Source: JBCCGI01 sp039029355
GTDB lineage: Bacteria; Planctomycetota; UBA1135; GCA-002686595
Assembly (NCBI GenBank): GCA_039029355.1
Contig: JBCCGI010000010.1
Span: 1 to 64,000, forward strand
Direction of reading: 5' to 3'
DNA length: 64,000 nt
In this document: positions 42,297-50,467 of the stretch, piece after piece
Numbering within the stretch: the stretch's first letter is position 1
Layout of the letters: every line of letters starts with the position of its first letter
Translations under genes and position numbers: made by a program
Notes under the pieces: generated by a model
The model's database searches: none
What the model was told of the DNA's origin: nothing
What the model saw: only the letters and a program-made list of their open reading frames with translations

Positions 42297-45057
42297 TCTC
42301 CGCCACGGGATGGAGCCGGTGCCCCGAGTTTCCGGAGTACCACCCCATCCGGTCGAGGTCGGGCTCCTCGCTGCCCGCCGAGAAGGCGGTGTCCTTTCCG
42401 GCCCGGCACGCGTACTCCCACTGAGCTTCCGAGGGAAGGACCAGGCCAGCCCACTTGCGGTAGGCCTGGACACCCTGCCAGGAGACGCCGACGACCGGCT
42501 GGCTCGGCTGGTTCAGCTCGCGGTCGCCCCAGTGCTCGGGCGCCTCTGCCTGTGGGTTGGCCTTTAGAAAGAGCCCGTACTCCTCGTTCGTCACGGGGCA
42601 TCTGCCGAGGTAGAAGCTGGGGACCGCGACCTCGTGTCGGGGGGACTCGGTCCGGAACCACCTCTGCTGGTTCGCGTCGCCCGCCGCCCACTTCCTCTGC
42701 TCCTCTTCGGTCGACCCCATGAGGAACGTCCCACCCGGGATCCGCACCAGCTCGTAGCCGCCCTGATCGGCGCGCACCGTGCTCGTCGCGGCCCGCGTGG
42801 GAGTCTTGAAGGGCTCGCGGATCGAGCTCAGGGGGTGGTCCTTCAGATGGGAGCGCAGCCGCTCGAGCTCCTCGGGTGCCTCGGTGCGCAGCACCCGGGC
42901 GGCCGCCGCCTGGCGGGCCCAAACGCGCTTGTCCTCGCCGGCCGGGAGCCGGGCGACGTCCAGGAAGGGCGTGAGCGACACTTCCAGCGCGTCTTCCAAG
43001 CACGCCTGCATCAGCCCGCCGTACTCGGCCACCTCGGGGTGCTTGAGCGCCTCCTCCATCAGCGGGCGGAAGAGCGGCGGGTTCTCCAGCGCGAGGAGGA
43101 GCAGGGTGACCTCGCGCCACCAGGTCTCGCCGAAGCGCCGGCCGAGCTCGGAGAGCAGCTCGGGGCGGTCGAGGTAGCGGTGGGCGATGTGGCGGGCCGC
43201 GAGGTACTCCTGGAAGCCCAGGTGCAGGAAGCCGTAGCTGTCCTCGCCCCACCCGGTCAGAAGCCCGCTGCGATCGCGCACCGAGGCGAGGAACGCCCGC
43301 CCGCTTTGGTCCTCGTCGCCGATCTGCTGCAGGGCTTCGTCGACGATCGGCGCCAGCTCGTCGCCCGTCGCCCGCGTGCGGCCCTCTTCGCCGTGCAGCC
43401 AGTACGCGACCGGCTGCAGCAGGCGCTTGGCCTTCTTCGCGTCGAGGTCGAGGCCGATCTTGCGGCGCCAGCCTTCGAGCAGCACGTTGACGCACTCCTC
43501 GTAGAGGTCGGCGCGGCGGTGGGGGAGCTGCCCGCGGTCACGGTGCACCAGGCAGATGGCGGTGAGGAGCAGCGGGTTGCGCGTCATTTCGAAGACGCGG
43601 GCCGCGCGGAAGTCGGGTTCCTTGAGACGCGTGAGGAGCTCGTCCGCCTTCTCATCGGCGATCGACTTGGGCTGGCCCAGGTTGGTTTCGACGACCCGGA
43701 ACCAGTTGCGGATGAAGCGCTCGGCCTGCTCGGCGTTGAGGTGGCGGATGTGAAGCTCGAGGAAGCGGCCGCTGAACTGTTCCTCCAGAGCGCGGTAGCC
43801 CGCATAGCGGCACGTGACCGCGAAGCGTGAGTCGGAGTAGCTCTCCAGGGCCTTCTCGATCCACTCGACGGCGCCCTGGCGGTCGTCGACGTCGGGGATC
43901 TCATCGAGGCCGTCGAGCAGGAAGAGCAGTCGGCCCTCCTTGAGGAGTGCGTCGGCGAAGCCTTGGGAAACGCGCTGCTTGAGGTGCGGGTTGTCTTCGA
44001 GCTGACGTTGTAGCAGCTCGTCGAGACCGGCATTGAGATTGCGTAGGTCGCGCAGCGGGAGGAAGACCGGCACGAGGGGGGTGGGGAGTCTCAGCTCGGC
44101 CGAACCACCCTGCGCGGCGTGGAGCAGCAGGCGCTTCAGGTGGGTGGTCTTGCCGGCGCCGGGGTCGCCCAGGATGACGAGGCCGCGGCCGTGGTTCAGC
44201 TCGGCGGCCCGACGGAACGCGTCGATGAGGGGGATCGCGGACGAGCGCTCGTGGTGGCGCGCCATCTCGTCCGCGCTGCCGAACTCGGTCAGGCCGAGCG
44301 CTCGCTGGTCGATCGACGCGTGCAGCGGCACGTGCATGTCTTCGAGCTGGACCGGCACGCGGAGCTTCTTGTCGAAGCCCGCGAGTGCGAGGTCCTTGTG
44401 CTCTTCGACGGCGCAGGCGAGGTAGCGCTGGGTATCGTTGGTGAGCTCGGGAGAGCGCTTCTCGCCGTCGGGGAGCGAGCCGGCTCGCTGCTCTTCGCGC
44501 CAACGCGCCAGACTGGTTGCGACCTTGCTGGCTAGGTTGTCGGGTGTGGTGAACGTCTCGAGCACCACGCCCGCCTCTCGCTCGAGAAAGGTCCGGAACG
44601 CCTGGAGTGCGCGGACGCGGTGGCCGACGGCGAGCACCTCGTCGTCGGTGTTGGCCGTCAGCAGACCGGCTTCCTCGCGCTCCCCGTCCCAGCCGTGATC
44701 CGGGGCGACGACGAAGGCGAAGATGGGGACTCCCTTCTCCTTCGCGGCCTCGACCTCGAGCCACGTGATGCTCTTCGCGCCGTCGCCTCCGTCGGCCTCG
44801 GTCGGGATACATCCGTAGCGGTAGGCGACGAGGACGACCAGCGCCTGGCAGGTTGCCACGTCCCCGAGGCAAGCATCGACCGGCTCTTTGGGCCGCGCGC
44901 CGAAGTCCTCCATCGCGACCGGGTGCCAGTCGACCCTGCGGATCGCGGCGAGCAAGGCTTCTCGATGTTTGGTGAGGTCCTTCGACGTGGCGGAGACGAA
45001 GACGCGCAGCGAGTCGTGCTGCGCGCCGGGGGAGTGCGAGCTCTCCTTCGGCGACAT
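42043..45057 (-). CDS. NACHT NTPase with DUF4062 N-terminus and FGE-like variable C-terminus (B)
   Basis: 1004 residues. DUF4062 domain at about 17-125: LRVFVSATSKDLTKHREALLAAI, AMEDFGA, ALVVLVAYRYGCIP, which is the textbook form. NACHT at about 285-720: P-loop GDPGAGKTT, Walker B RLLFLLDGLDEIP, AVTCRYAGY and a winged-helix/HEAT part with LTGWGEDSYGFLHLGFQEYLAA. FGE-like domain from about 765 (VRIPGGTFLMGS ... LVLPSEAQWEYACRAG ... MHGNVWEWCQDTW). I used ATG 45057: a TATGCT box lies six bases upstream, and the longer open frame to 45399 covers the neighbour's region without homology. Partner in plan to gene A but with a different N-terminal subtype, which suggests two effectors with related sensors. 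Defence role is inference from the class. Confidence 0.82.
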   Translation of the reverse strand: MSPKESSHSPGAQHDSLRVFVSATSKDLTKHREALLAAIRRVDWHPVAMEDFGARPKEPVDACLGDVATCQALVVLVAYRYGCIPTEADGGDGAKSITWLEVEAAKEKGVPIFAFVVAPDHGWDGEREEAGLLTANTDDEVLAVGHRVRALQAFRTFLEREAGVVLETFTTPDNLASKVATSLARWREEQRAGSLPDGEKRSPELTNDTQRYLACAVEEHKDLALAGFDKKLRVPVQLEDMHVPLHASIDQRALGLTEFGSADEMARHHERSSAIPLIDAFRRAAELNHGRGLVILGDPGAGKTTHLKRLLLHAAQGGSAELRLPTPLVPVFLPLRDLRNLNAGLDELLQRQLEDNPHLKQRVSQGFADALLKEGRLLFLLDGLDEIPDVDDRQGAVEWIEKALESYSDSRFAVTCRYAGYRALEEQFSGRFLELHIRHLNAEQAERFIRNWFRVVETNLGQPKSIADEKADELLTRLKEPDFRAARVFEMTRNPLLLTAICLVHRDRGQLPHRRADLYEECVNVLLEGWRRKIGLDLDAKKAKRLLQPVAYWLHGEEGRTRATGDELAPIVDEALQQIGDEDQSGRAFLASVRDRSGLLTGWGEDSYGFLHLGFQEYLAARHIAHRYLDRPELLSELGRRFGETWWREVTLLLLALENPPLFRPLMEEALKHPEVAEYGGLMQACLEDALEVSLTPFLDVARLPAGEDKRVWARQAAAARVLRTEAPEELERLRSHLKDHPLSSIREPFKTPTRAATSTVRADQGGYELVRIPGGTFLMGSTEEEQRKWAAGDANQQRWFRTESPRHEVAVPSFYLGRCPVTNEEYGLFLKANPQAEAPEHWGDRELNQPSQPVVGVSWQGVQAYRKWAGLVLPSEAQWEYACRAGKDTAFSAGSEEPDLDRMGWYSGNSGHRLHPVAEKPANAFGLHDMHGNVWEWCQDTWHGNYEGAPADGSARGSSTGRAVRGGSFIDVPRFARSACRIFRLESLPTPYLGFRLAGVITE

Positions 45058-45063
45058 GGCGAG

Positions 45064-45069
45064 AGCATA
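45064..45069 (-). promoter_or_regulatory. -10-like box six bases before NACHT gene B
   Basis: Minus-strand GGGC-TATGCT-CTCGCC-ATG. With so short a gap the transcript would begin at or next to the start codon. Confidence 0.5.
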
Positions 45070-45116
45070 GCCCGCCCTGGCGGGATCGGGACCCTGGTGG
45101 TTGCTCTGTGCCGGGC

Positions 45117-46508
45117 CTAGTTCGCGCGCCGGAGCAGCGCCAGCACCCGCTCCTGCACCGACGTCATCTCCACCACACCACCCTCCGGCTCCCCACCGCA
45201 AACCTCCCACTTCCGCGAGCTGACAAACACCGGCCCATCCAGCACGTCCTCCGGCACCCGCCCGTGGCTCCCCTTCACCAGCGTCGCATCCAGCGGAATC
45301 ACATCCATCAGATACCGCATCCCCAGCTTCTTCTGCGCCAACCGCCGCGCCACCCGCAGCGCCGGCACCTTCAGCTTGGGATCCACGAACAGCTCGCACG
45401 GGTCGTACCCCGGCTTGCGGTGGATGTCGACCGTCGGCGCGAAGTCCGGCGCGCGCGCGTCGTCGAGCCAGAAGTAGTAGGTGAACCAGTGCCCTTTCGA
45501 GGCGACCGCCACGAGGTCGCCCGCGTTGGCGTGGTCGATCCCTTGGCGACGCTTGCCCGCGTCGTCGAGGATCTCGGCGACGCCGGGGAGCTTGCGGAGC
45601 ACCGCCTTGACGCGCTCGTGCTCGGACTCGTCGGCGTAGATGTGCGCGACCTGGTGGTCGGCGACGGCGAAGGCCTTGCTGGCGAAGACGTCGAGCGCTT
45701 CGCCGACCGGGGTGTCGCGCACCGCGAGGAGGCCGGCCTCGCGCAGCGCGCGGTTGATGTGGATCGGCGTCGGCGCGTCTTCGATGCCGTACTCGCTGAC
45801 GACGACGACCTCGGCGCCGGCTTGGTCGGCGGCGACGATCAGGTCGCCGACCACCGCGTCGACGTCGACCAGCGCCTGCTTCGAGCGCGGGTCATTCGGC
45901 CCGTACCTCTGATGGTCGTAGTCGAGGTGCGGCAGGTAGGCCATCGTCAGCGACGGCTTGCGCGTGCGCAGCGTGTGGATCGCCGCGTCGGCGATCCAGC
46001 GCGTCGACGGCAGGCCGGACTTGGGGCCCCAGAAGTCGAAGAAGGGGAAGGGGCCGAGCTCCGACTCGACCTCGGCGCGGAACTCGTCGGGCGTGCCGTA
46101 GACCGCGAGGAGCTTGCGGCCGTCGGCGGGATAGAACGGCTTCGGCGTGATCGAGAAGTCGACCGCCGCGCCCAGGTTCCACCACCAGAAGAGCTTGGCG
46201 CAGGTGAAGCTCGGGTCGAGCTTGCGCGCGCGCTCATACAGCTTCTCGCCCTGCATCAACCGGTTCGACTGGCGCCACAGCGCCACCTCGCCGATGTCGC
46301 GCGTGAACCACCCGTTGCCGACGCAGCCGTGGTCGCGGGGCAGCGATCCGGTGAGCATCGTCGCCTGGGCGCTGCACGTCACGCCGGGGAGGATCGAGCT
46401 CATCGGCGCCCCGTCGCCGCGGCCGCGCAGGCTCTGGAGGCTGGGGGTGGCCTCGGTGATCTGCCTTTGGGTCAGGCCGACGACGTTGAGGAGCAGAACC
46501 GGCTTCAT
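45117..46508 (-). CDS. Alkaline phosphatase-family hydrolase (type I phosphodiesterase/nucleotide pyrophosphatase type)
   Basis: 463 residues, no signal peptide, so cytoplasmic. The alkaline phosphatase-superfamily metal sites are visible: first Asp replaced by the N-terminal strand LLLNVVGLT, nucleophile Thr in ILPGVTCSAQATMLTG, PHLDYDHQRYGP, VVSEYGIED, and KGSHGR. The order fits the nucleotide pyrophosphatase branch (AlkP-like, EboC-type clade included), which cleaves phosphodiesters or pyrophosphates. The true substrate is not shown by context. ATG 46508 abuts a 13+13-bp inverted repeat shared with the divergent Rieske gene. Confidence 0.8.
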   Translation of the reverse strand: MKPVLLLNVVGLTQRQITEATPSLQSLRGRGDGAPMSSILPGVTCSAQATMLTGSLPRDHGCVGNGWFTRDIGEVALWRQSNRLMQGEKLYERARKLDPSFTCAKLFWWWNLGAAVDFSITPKPFYPADGRKLLAVYGTPDEFRAEVESELGPFPFFDFWGPKSGLPSTRWIADAAIHTLRTRKPSLTMAYLPHLDYDHQRYGPNDPRSKQALVDVDAVVGDLIVAADQAGAEVVVVSEYGIEDAPTPIHINRALREAGLLAVRDTPVGEALDVFASKAFAVADHQVAHIYADESEHERVKAVLRKLPGVAEILDDAGKRRQGIDHANAGDLVAVASKGHWFTYYFWLDDARAPDFAPTVDIHRKPGYDPCELFVDPKLKVPALRVARRLAQKKLGMRYLMDVIPLDATLVKGSHGRVPEDVLDGPVFVSSRKWEVCGGEPEGGVVEMTSVQERVLALLRRAN

Positions 46509-46512
46509 GGCG

Positions 46513-46551
46513 GGGATGCTAGCCGGGGGCGGCGGGGGCGGCTAGCATCCC
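46513..46551. promoter_or_regulatory. 13+13-bp inverted repeat between divergent starts
   Basis: GGGATGCTAGCCG (46513-46525) repeats inverted as CGGCTAGCATCCC (46539-46551) around a 13-base G-rich spacer. Each arm has a TAGCAT hexamer pointing outward, 7 bases (minus) and 6 bases (plus) from the two ATG codons. This looks like a symmetric divergent promoter for leaderless messages, or an operator covering both. Confidence 0.6.
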
Positions 46552-46554
46552 GCG

Positions 46555-46905
46555 ATGCTCGGGAAGCTGTTTCGATTCGGCCGCAAGCCGGCGCTGGTGA
46601 AGGGGACCCACCGCCTCGAGGACGGGCACGCGAAGCTGGTCGACGTCGGCGACGTGCTGGCGGGGACGGGGCGACAGGTGGTTTTCTGCCGCGTGGAGGG
46701 ACAGCTACACGCGCTCGACGCGCGCTGTCCGCACGAGGGCGGGCGGATCACGGACGGGCCGCTGGTGGACGGCAAGTACGCGCTGTGCCCGCTGCACTTC
46801 TACAAGTTCGACCCCAAGAACGGGGCGGCGATCGACGTCGCGTGCTCGAAGGCGAAGGTGTACCGGGTGCGCGAGAAGGACGGCGACGCGGAGATTTGGC
46901 TCTGA
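46555..46905 (+). CDS. Rieske [2Fe-2S] domain protein
   Basis: 116 residues, soluble. Box 1 CPHEGG (Cys-x-His) and box 2 CPLHFYKFD (Cys-x-x-His) are intact, 17 residues apart, as in small Rieske ferredoxins that serve oxygenases or act as stand-alone electron carriers. The end of the fold (AKVYRVREKDGDAEIWL) is complete. ATG 46555 with a TAGCAT box just upstream. No oxygenase is adjacent. It may be co-regulated with the divergent hydrolase. Confidence 0.85.
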   Translation: MLGKLFRFGRKPALVKGTHRLEDGHAKLVDVGDVLAGTGRQVVFCRVEGQLHALDARCPHEGGRITDGPLVDGKYALCPLHFYKFDPKNGAAIDVACSKAKVYRVREKDGDAEIWL

Positions 46906-46936
46906 ACCGCCCGCGGCGCCGCGCGTTGTCCCGCGC

Positions 46937-48112
46937 ATGCGCCTCGCCTGGTGGATCGTCGGGCCGCTCTTTGCGGCGCCGGCGCTGTTGATCTCCCCGT
47001 CGAGCTGTGGCGGGCCCAGCGGGACTCCCGCGCGGCCGGTGGGGGCCGAGCGCGGTGAGGCGCCGAGGCCCGACGCGGCGCTGCTCGCGCCGCTTGGGGG
47101 CGGCTCCGCGGCGGTCGCGGCCGCGGGGCGGCAGGCGGCGGAGGCTCCGGCGGAGCGCGTCCTGGCCGAGGTTTCCGAGCCGGCGACGGCCGGGCTCTTC
47201 GTGCGCCTCGTCGAGCGCGCTGGGGGAGAGCCGCTCGCGAGCGAGGTCGAGCTGTGGCAGCTGGGCCTGCCGGCCGACGACCGCTGGACCGCCGGCGATC
47301 GGCTGCACGCGGTCGCCGACGTGCCGGCCGAGGGGCACCTGTTCGAGGGCCTGCCGCCCGGGCGCTATCGGGCGTACGTCCGCGCGCGCCGACACGCGGG
47401 GCGGGACTCGCGCGAGCTGCGGGTGGTGGCTCCGCGCACCGAGGCCGAGCTGGTCGTCGACACGCCGCGGATGGCGCGCTTCTACCTCGACCTGCGCGAC
47501 CTCGACGGGCAGCCGATCGACGAGGTGCGGCCGTCGAGCTCGTGGCGCAGCATGCTGGCGCCGAACGCACCGTTCGCGCGGGCGCGCGAGCGGAAGGACG
47601 AGCCGGTCAACGACGTGATCGGCATCGGCGGGGGAGGCGGCGGCTCCTTCGGCACGCGGCGCCTGCTCCGCGGCGAGCTCGGCTTCCACCTCGGCGTTCA
47701 CGCCGAGCGGAGCTGCGAGGACGGCGTCGCGCGCAGCCTACGGCTGCGGCCCAAGGGCTGCGCCACCGTGCGCGGCGAGGTCGAAGGCTATGTCGAGCCG
47801 CCCGACGGGACCGACCTCGACGATCCGGATCTGCCGGTGCACACGCTGGTCGCGACGGCGGTGCCGAACGGTTGGTTCGACGAGTCGATCTTCCTTCCCG
47901 GCGGCGCGCTTGCGGCCGAATCCGGGGCGAGGCTGCACATCTGGAGCTACCCCGTGCCGCTCGCCCCCGACGCGCCGGCTGACGCTTGGCGCGACGCGCC
48001 GATCGAGGTCACCGTGCGCCTCGAAGGATACGAGACGCTGAAGGTGCGCACGACGGCGCGCGAGGGGCTGCCGGACGGGCGCGTGCTGACGCCGAGGCCG
48101 CCGCGGGACTAG
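46937..48112 (+). CDS. Putative lipoprotein with carboxypeptidase-regulatory-like part
   Basis: 391 residues. Hydrophobic N-terminus ending in PSSCGG, a possible but weak lipobox. Residues 80-150 resemble a carboxypeptidase-regulatory-like sandwich (GLFVRLVERAGGEPLASEVELWQLG ... GHLFEGLPPGRYRAYVRARR). A glycine run (GIGGGGGGSFG) separates it from a C-terminal beta domain ending in IEVTVRLEGYETLKVRTT. No family name can be given. The final 150 bp are repeated, decayed, just downstream. ATG 46937, 31 nt after the Rieske gene. Confidence 0.65.
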   Translation: MRLAWWIVGPLFAAPALLISPSSCGGPSGTPARPVGAERGEAPRPDAALLAPLGGGSAAVAAAGRQAAEAPAERVLAEVSEPATAGLFVRLVERAGGEPLASEVELWQLGLPADDRWTAGDRLHAVADVPAEGHLFEGLPPGRYRAYVRARRHAGRDSRELRVVAPRTEAELVVDTPRMARFYLDLRDLDGQPIDEVRPSSSWRSMLAPNAPFARARERKDEPVNDVIGIGGGGGGSFGTRRLLRGELGFHLGVHAERSCEDGVARSLRLRPKGCATVRGEVEGYVEPPDGTDLDDPDLPVHTLVATAVPNGWFDESIFLPGGALAAESGARLHIWSYPVPLAPDAPADAWRDAPIEVTVRLEGYETLKVRTTAREGLPDGRVLTPRPPRD

Positions 48113-48141
48113 CGCGAGACCGGTTTCGAGCGCCGGCTGCG
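47960..48141 (+). repeat. Direct repeat, intact copy (3' end of lipoprotein gene)
   Basis: Covers the codons from DAPADAWRDAPIEVTVRLEG to the stop and about 30 bases beyond (GTTTCGAGCGCCGG). Its diverged copy follows at once at 48145. Confidence 0.65.
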
Positions 48142-48144
48142 TCG

Positions 48145-48305
48145 CTCGCTTCCGACGCGTCGGCCGATGCTTGGCGCGGCGCGCTGATCGAGGTCACGGT
48201 GCGCCTCGAGGGGGCGAGGCGCTGAACGTGGGTACGACGGCGCGGGCAACCGACGGCGCCGAGGCCGCCCCGCGGCGAGCTCGAGTCCGTTTCGGAGCGC
48301 CGGCC
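48145..48305 (+). pseudogene. Decayed partial tandem copy of the lipoprotein 3' end
   Basis: Reads DASADAWRGALIEVTVRLEGARR then stop, against DAPADAWRDAPIEVTVRLEGYETLK in the intact gene. Alignment continues at DNA level through ACGACGGCGCG and GCCGAGGCCGCC to GTTTCGGAGCGCCGG. An indel after RLEG shifts the frame. No start, so it is a remnant. The bases to 48399 hold nothing else I can support. Confidence 0.6.
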
Positions 48306-48399
48306 ATGCCGCCCAGCACCGGCGCGCTGCGTCGACCGGCGGTGCGGACGCGGACTTCCGGCTGCCCTCGTCCGCCTCCGTAGCGCTCCCGGCCGCTCG

Positions 48400-48933
48400 C
48401 TACTTCAGCCGCTTGATGATGTGCCAGCCGTACGGGCTGTCGGTCGGGTCGTACGGCGCGACGCTGATCTCGCCGACCTCGAGCTTCCATCCGACGTTCC
48501 CGAAGGCGGGCACCATTCCCGAGCGCTGGAACTGGGCCGGCACGGACATCTTCTGCGACATCTGGTAGATGCCGGTCGAGGCGTCGTCGTCGGAGCTGTC
48601 GTTCTTGATCGCGGTGAAGTCGCCGCCGCCGGCGACCTTCACGTAGAGCTCGGCTGCGAGGGTCTCGGCCTCGTCCCTGGTGCGCGTGACCTTGGTCGGG
48701 TCCATGCGCGGGGCGCCCGCGAAGCTGACCAGGATGTGCTCGACCTCGATCACGTCGACCGGCTGGTCGGAGCGGGCGCTGGTCTCGGCCATGCGCGCCT
48801 GCATCGCGGCGAGCGGGTCCTCGGCGGCCACGTCGGCGCCGCCGCCCGAGCCTTCGGGCGACTCGGCGGATCCCGAGCAGCCGAAGCCGAGGGTGAGCGG
48901 GGCCAGGAGGGCCAGGGCGTGGAGTCGTTGCAT
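48400..48933 (-). CDS. PpiC-type peptidyl-prolyl isomerase-like lipoprotein
   Basis: 177 residues. Lipoprotein signal MQRLHALALLAPLTLGFGC, a Gly/Asp linker, then a parvulin fold: VIEVEHILVSFAGA, a long helix with DEAETLAAELYVKVAGGGDFTAI, GMVPAFGNVGWKLEVGEIS and the end strand SPYGWHIIKRLK. These are the usual parvulin blocks (HILV, GDF, AF, G-x-H-I-I). It should act on folding of exported proteins outside the cytoplasm. ATG 48933; a TATGCT box lies at 48984-48989. An open frame to 49047 adds only non-signal residues. Confidence 0.8.
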   Translation of the reverse strand: MQRLHALALLAPLTLGFGCSGSAESPEGSGGGADVAAEDPLAAMQARMAETSARSDQPVDVIEVEHILVSFAGAPRMDPTKVTRTRDEAETLAAELYVKVAGGGDFTAIKNDSSDDDASTGIYQMSQKMSVPAQFQRSGMVPAFGNVGWKLEVGEISVAPYDPTDSPYGWHIIKRLK

Positions 48934-49099
48934 GTTCGCTGAGCTCTCGTTGTTTGGTGCGGGCGGCGGTCTCGGGCGGGGGGAGCATAGCGCGAAACCA
49001 CCGCGTGCGCGCGTCCGTGGCGGCGGCCCTGCCTGGGGGCGGCGCAATTCTCGCCCGCCGGCGTCCTATCGCCCCCGCCGGCTACGTATTCTCGGGCCC

Positions 49100-49549
49100 A
49101 TGGCCCGCCCCGGAGAGGTCGATCTGCGCCAGCTCGTGCCCCGCGTCGCGCGGCGCGCCCTGACGCTGCGCTGTCCGCGCTGCGGCGCCGGCGGGGTGTT
49201 CGAGCGCTATGGCAAGCTGCGCCAGGCCTGCGCCGACTGCGGGCACCGCTTCCGGCGCGAGTCCGGGGCGAACACCGGCGCGATGTACGTCACCGCCGCG
49301 GTGAACCAGGTGTTCGCGGCGCTCGTGATCCTGGTGGTCGTGCTGCTGACCGACTGGGGGCTTACGACCCAGCTGCTGGTCAGCGTGCCGATCGTGGTGC
49401 TCTTCTGCGCCGCGTTTCTGCCCTTCTCCCAGACCATCTGGGCGGCGGTCGAGTACGCGACCGACAGCATCAACGGCGAGGCTTGGGCCGAGGACCGCTC
49501 GGATGGCGCCGCCGTCGAGGCCGGCGAGCGAAGCCCGACCCAGCGCTGA
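49100..49549 (+). CDS. DUF983 membrane protein
   Basis: 149 residues. N-terminal zinc ribbon (LRCPRCGAGGVF, ACADCGHRF) followed by FRRESGANTGAMYVTAAVNQ and two membrane helices, then a C-terminal FAFLPFSQTIWAAVEYA-like piece: the DUF983 pattern. Function unknown; the family often lies near cytochrome oxidase genes in proteobacteria, but not here. ATG 49100. Stop and the mutM start overlap as TGATG. Confidence 0.8.
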   Translation: MARPGEVDLRQLVPRVARRALTLRCPRCGAGGVFERYGKLRQACADCGHRFRRESGANTGAMYVTAAVNQVFAALVILVVVLLTDWGLTTQLLVSVPIVVLFCAAFLPFSQTIWAAVEYATDSINGEAWAEDRSDGAAVEAGERSPTQR

Positions 49550-50418
49550 TGCCGGAGTTGCCCGAGGTCGAGACCGTCGCGCGGCTCGTGCGCCCGCACC
49601 TCGTCGGGCGGACGGTCACCGGCACGCGCGTCGGTTGGCTGCGGACGCTCGGCGGGCTCAGCCGTCCGGCCTTTGCGCGGCGCGTCGTGGGCGCCGAGGT
49701 CGCGCGGGTCGGGCGCCGGGCGAAGTACATCGTCGTAGACCTCGCGCGCGACGGCGCGGGGGCGGGCGCGCTGCTCGTCCACCTGCGCATGACCGGCCGG
49801 CTGCACGTGGAGGATCCGGACGAGCCGCCGGGCGACTACGTGCGGGTCGCCCTCGACCTGGACGACGGCCGCCAGCTGCGCTTCGTCGACGTGCGCAAGT
49901 TCGGGCGCTTCACCTACTCGGCCGATCCGGCGGACGACCTCGACCACCTGGGGCCGGAGCCGCTCGGCGAGGAGTTCACCGTCGACTGGCTGAAGCGGGA
50001 GCTGCGCGCGCGCCGGCGCATGCTGAAGCCGCTGCTGCTCGACCAGACCTTCGTCGCGGGGCTCGGCAACATCTACGTCGACGAGGCGCTACACCGCGCC
50101 CGCCTGCACCCGCTGCAGCGCGCGGACGAGGTCGGCCCGCGCAAGGCGCGGGCGCTGCACGAGGCGATCCGCGAGACGCTCGCGCGGGCGATCGAGCTCG
50201 AGGGCTCCAGCTTCGACACCTTCTACCGCACGCCCGAGGGCCAGCCCGGCAGCTACCAGCACCAGTTCCAGGTCTACGCCCGCGACGGCCAACCGTGCCG
50301 CCGCTGCAGCCGGAGGATCGTGAAGACCGTCGTGGGGCAGCGGGGGACGCATCTGTGCCCGCGCTGCCAGCCGCGGCCCCCCAGCGCTCCGCGGTCGGCG
50401 CGGTCGGCCTCTGGCTGA
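49549..50418 (+). CDS. mutM: Formamidopyrimidine-DNA glycosylase (Fpg)
   Basis: Base-excision enzyme that removes 8-oxoguanine and opened purines and cuts the abasic site. 289 residues. Catalytic N-terminus MPELPEVETV (Pro2, Glu3) is exact after processing. The conserved lysine in GRRAKY is Lys59. Helix-two-turn-helix motif GLGNIYVDEALHRARLHP and the C-terminal zinc finger CRRC ... CPRC are present. ATG 49549, which is fixed by the need for Pro2. Coupled to the DUF983 gene by a one-base overlap. Confidence 0.95.
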   Translation: MPELPEVETVARLVRPHLVGRTVTGTRVGWLRTLGGLSRPAFARRVVGAEVARVGRRAKYIVVDLARDGAGAGALLVHLRMTGRLHVEDPDEPPGDYVRVALDLDDGRQLRFVDVRKFGRFTYSADPADDLDHLGPEPLGEEFTVDWLKRELRARRRMLKPLLLDQTFVAGLGNIYVDEALHRARLHPLQRADEVGPRKARALHEAIRETLARAIELEGSSFDTFYRTPEGQPGSYQHQFQVYARDGQPCRRCSRRIVKTVVGQRGTHLCPRCQPRPPSAPRSARSASG

Positions 50419-50467
50419 ATCCGCGCGCGCTTCCCCGGCGAAGGCCCCAATACGGCACCCTAACCCC

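Noticed and set aside
41783..43495. 570-codon minus-strand open frame over NACHT gene B
   Set aside because: Different frame inside the NACHT gene; the true frame has intact NACHT and FGE motifs.
38850..45057. Reverse transcriptase and template repeat of a DGR
   Set aside because: I looked for an RT and an A-rich copy of the variable block in the window and found neither, so only the target-like signature is claimed.
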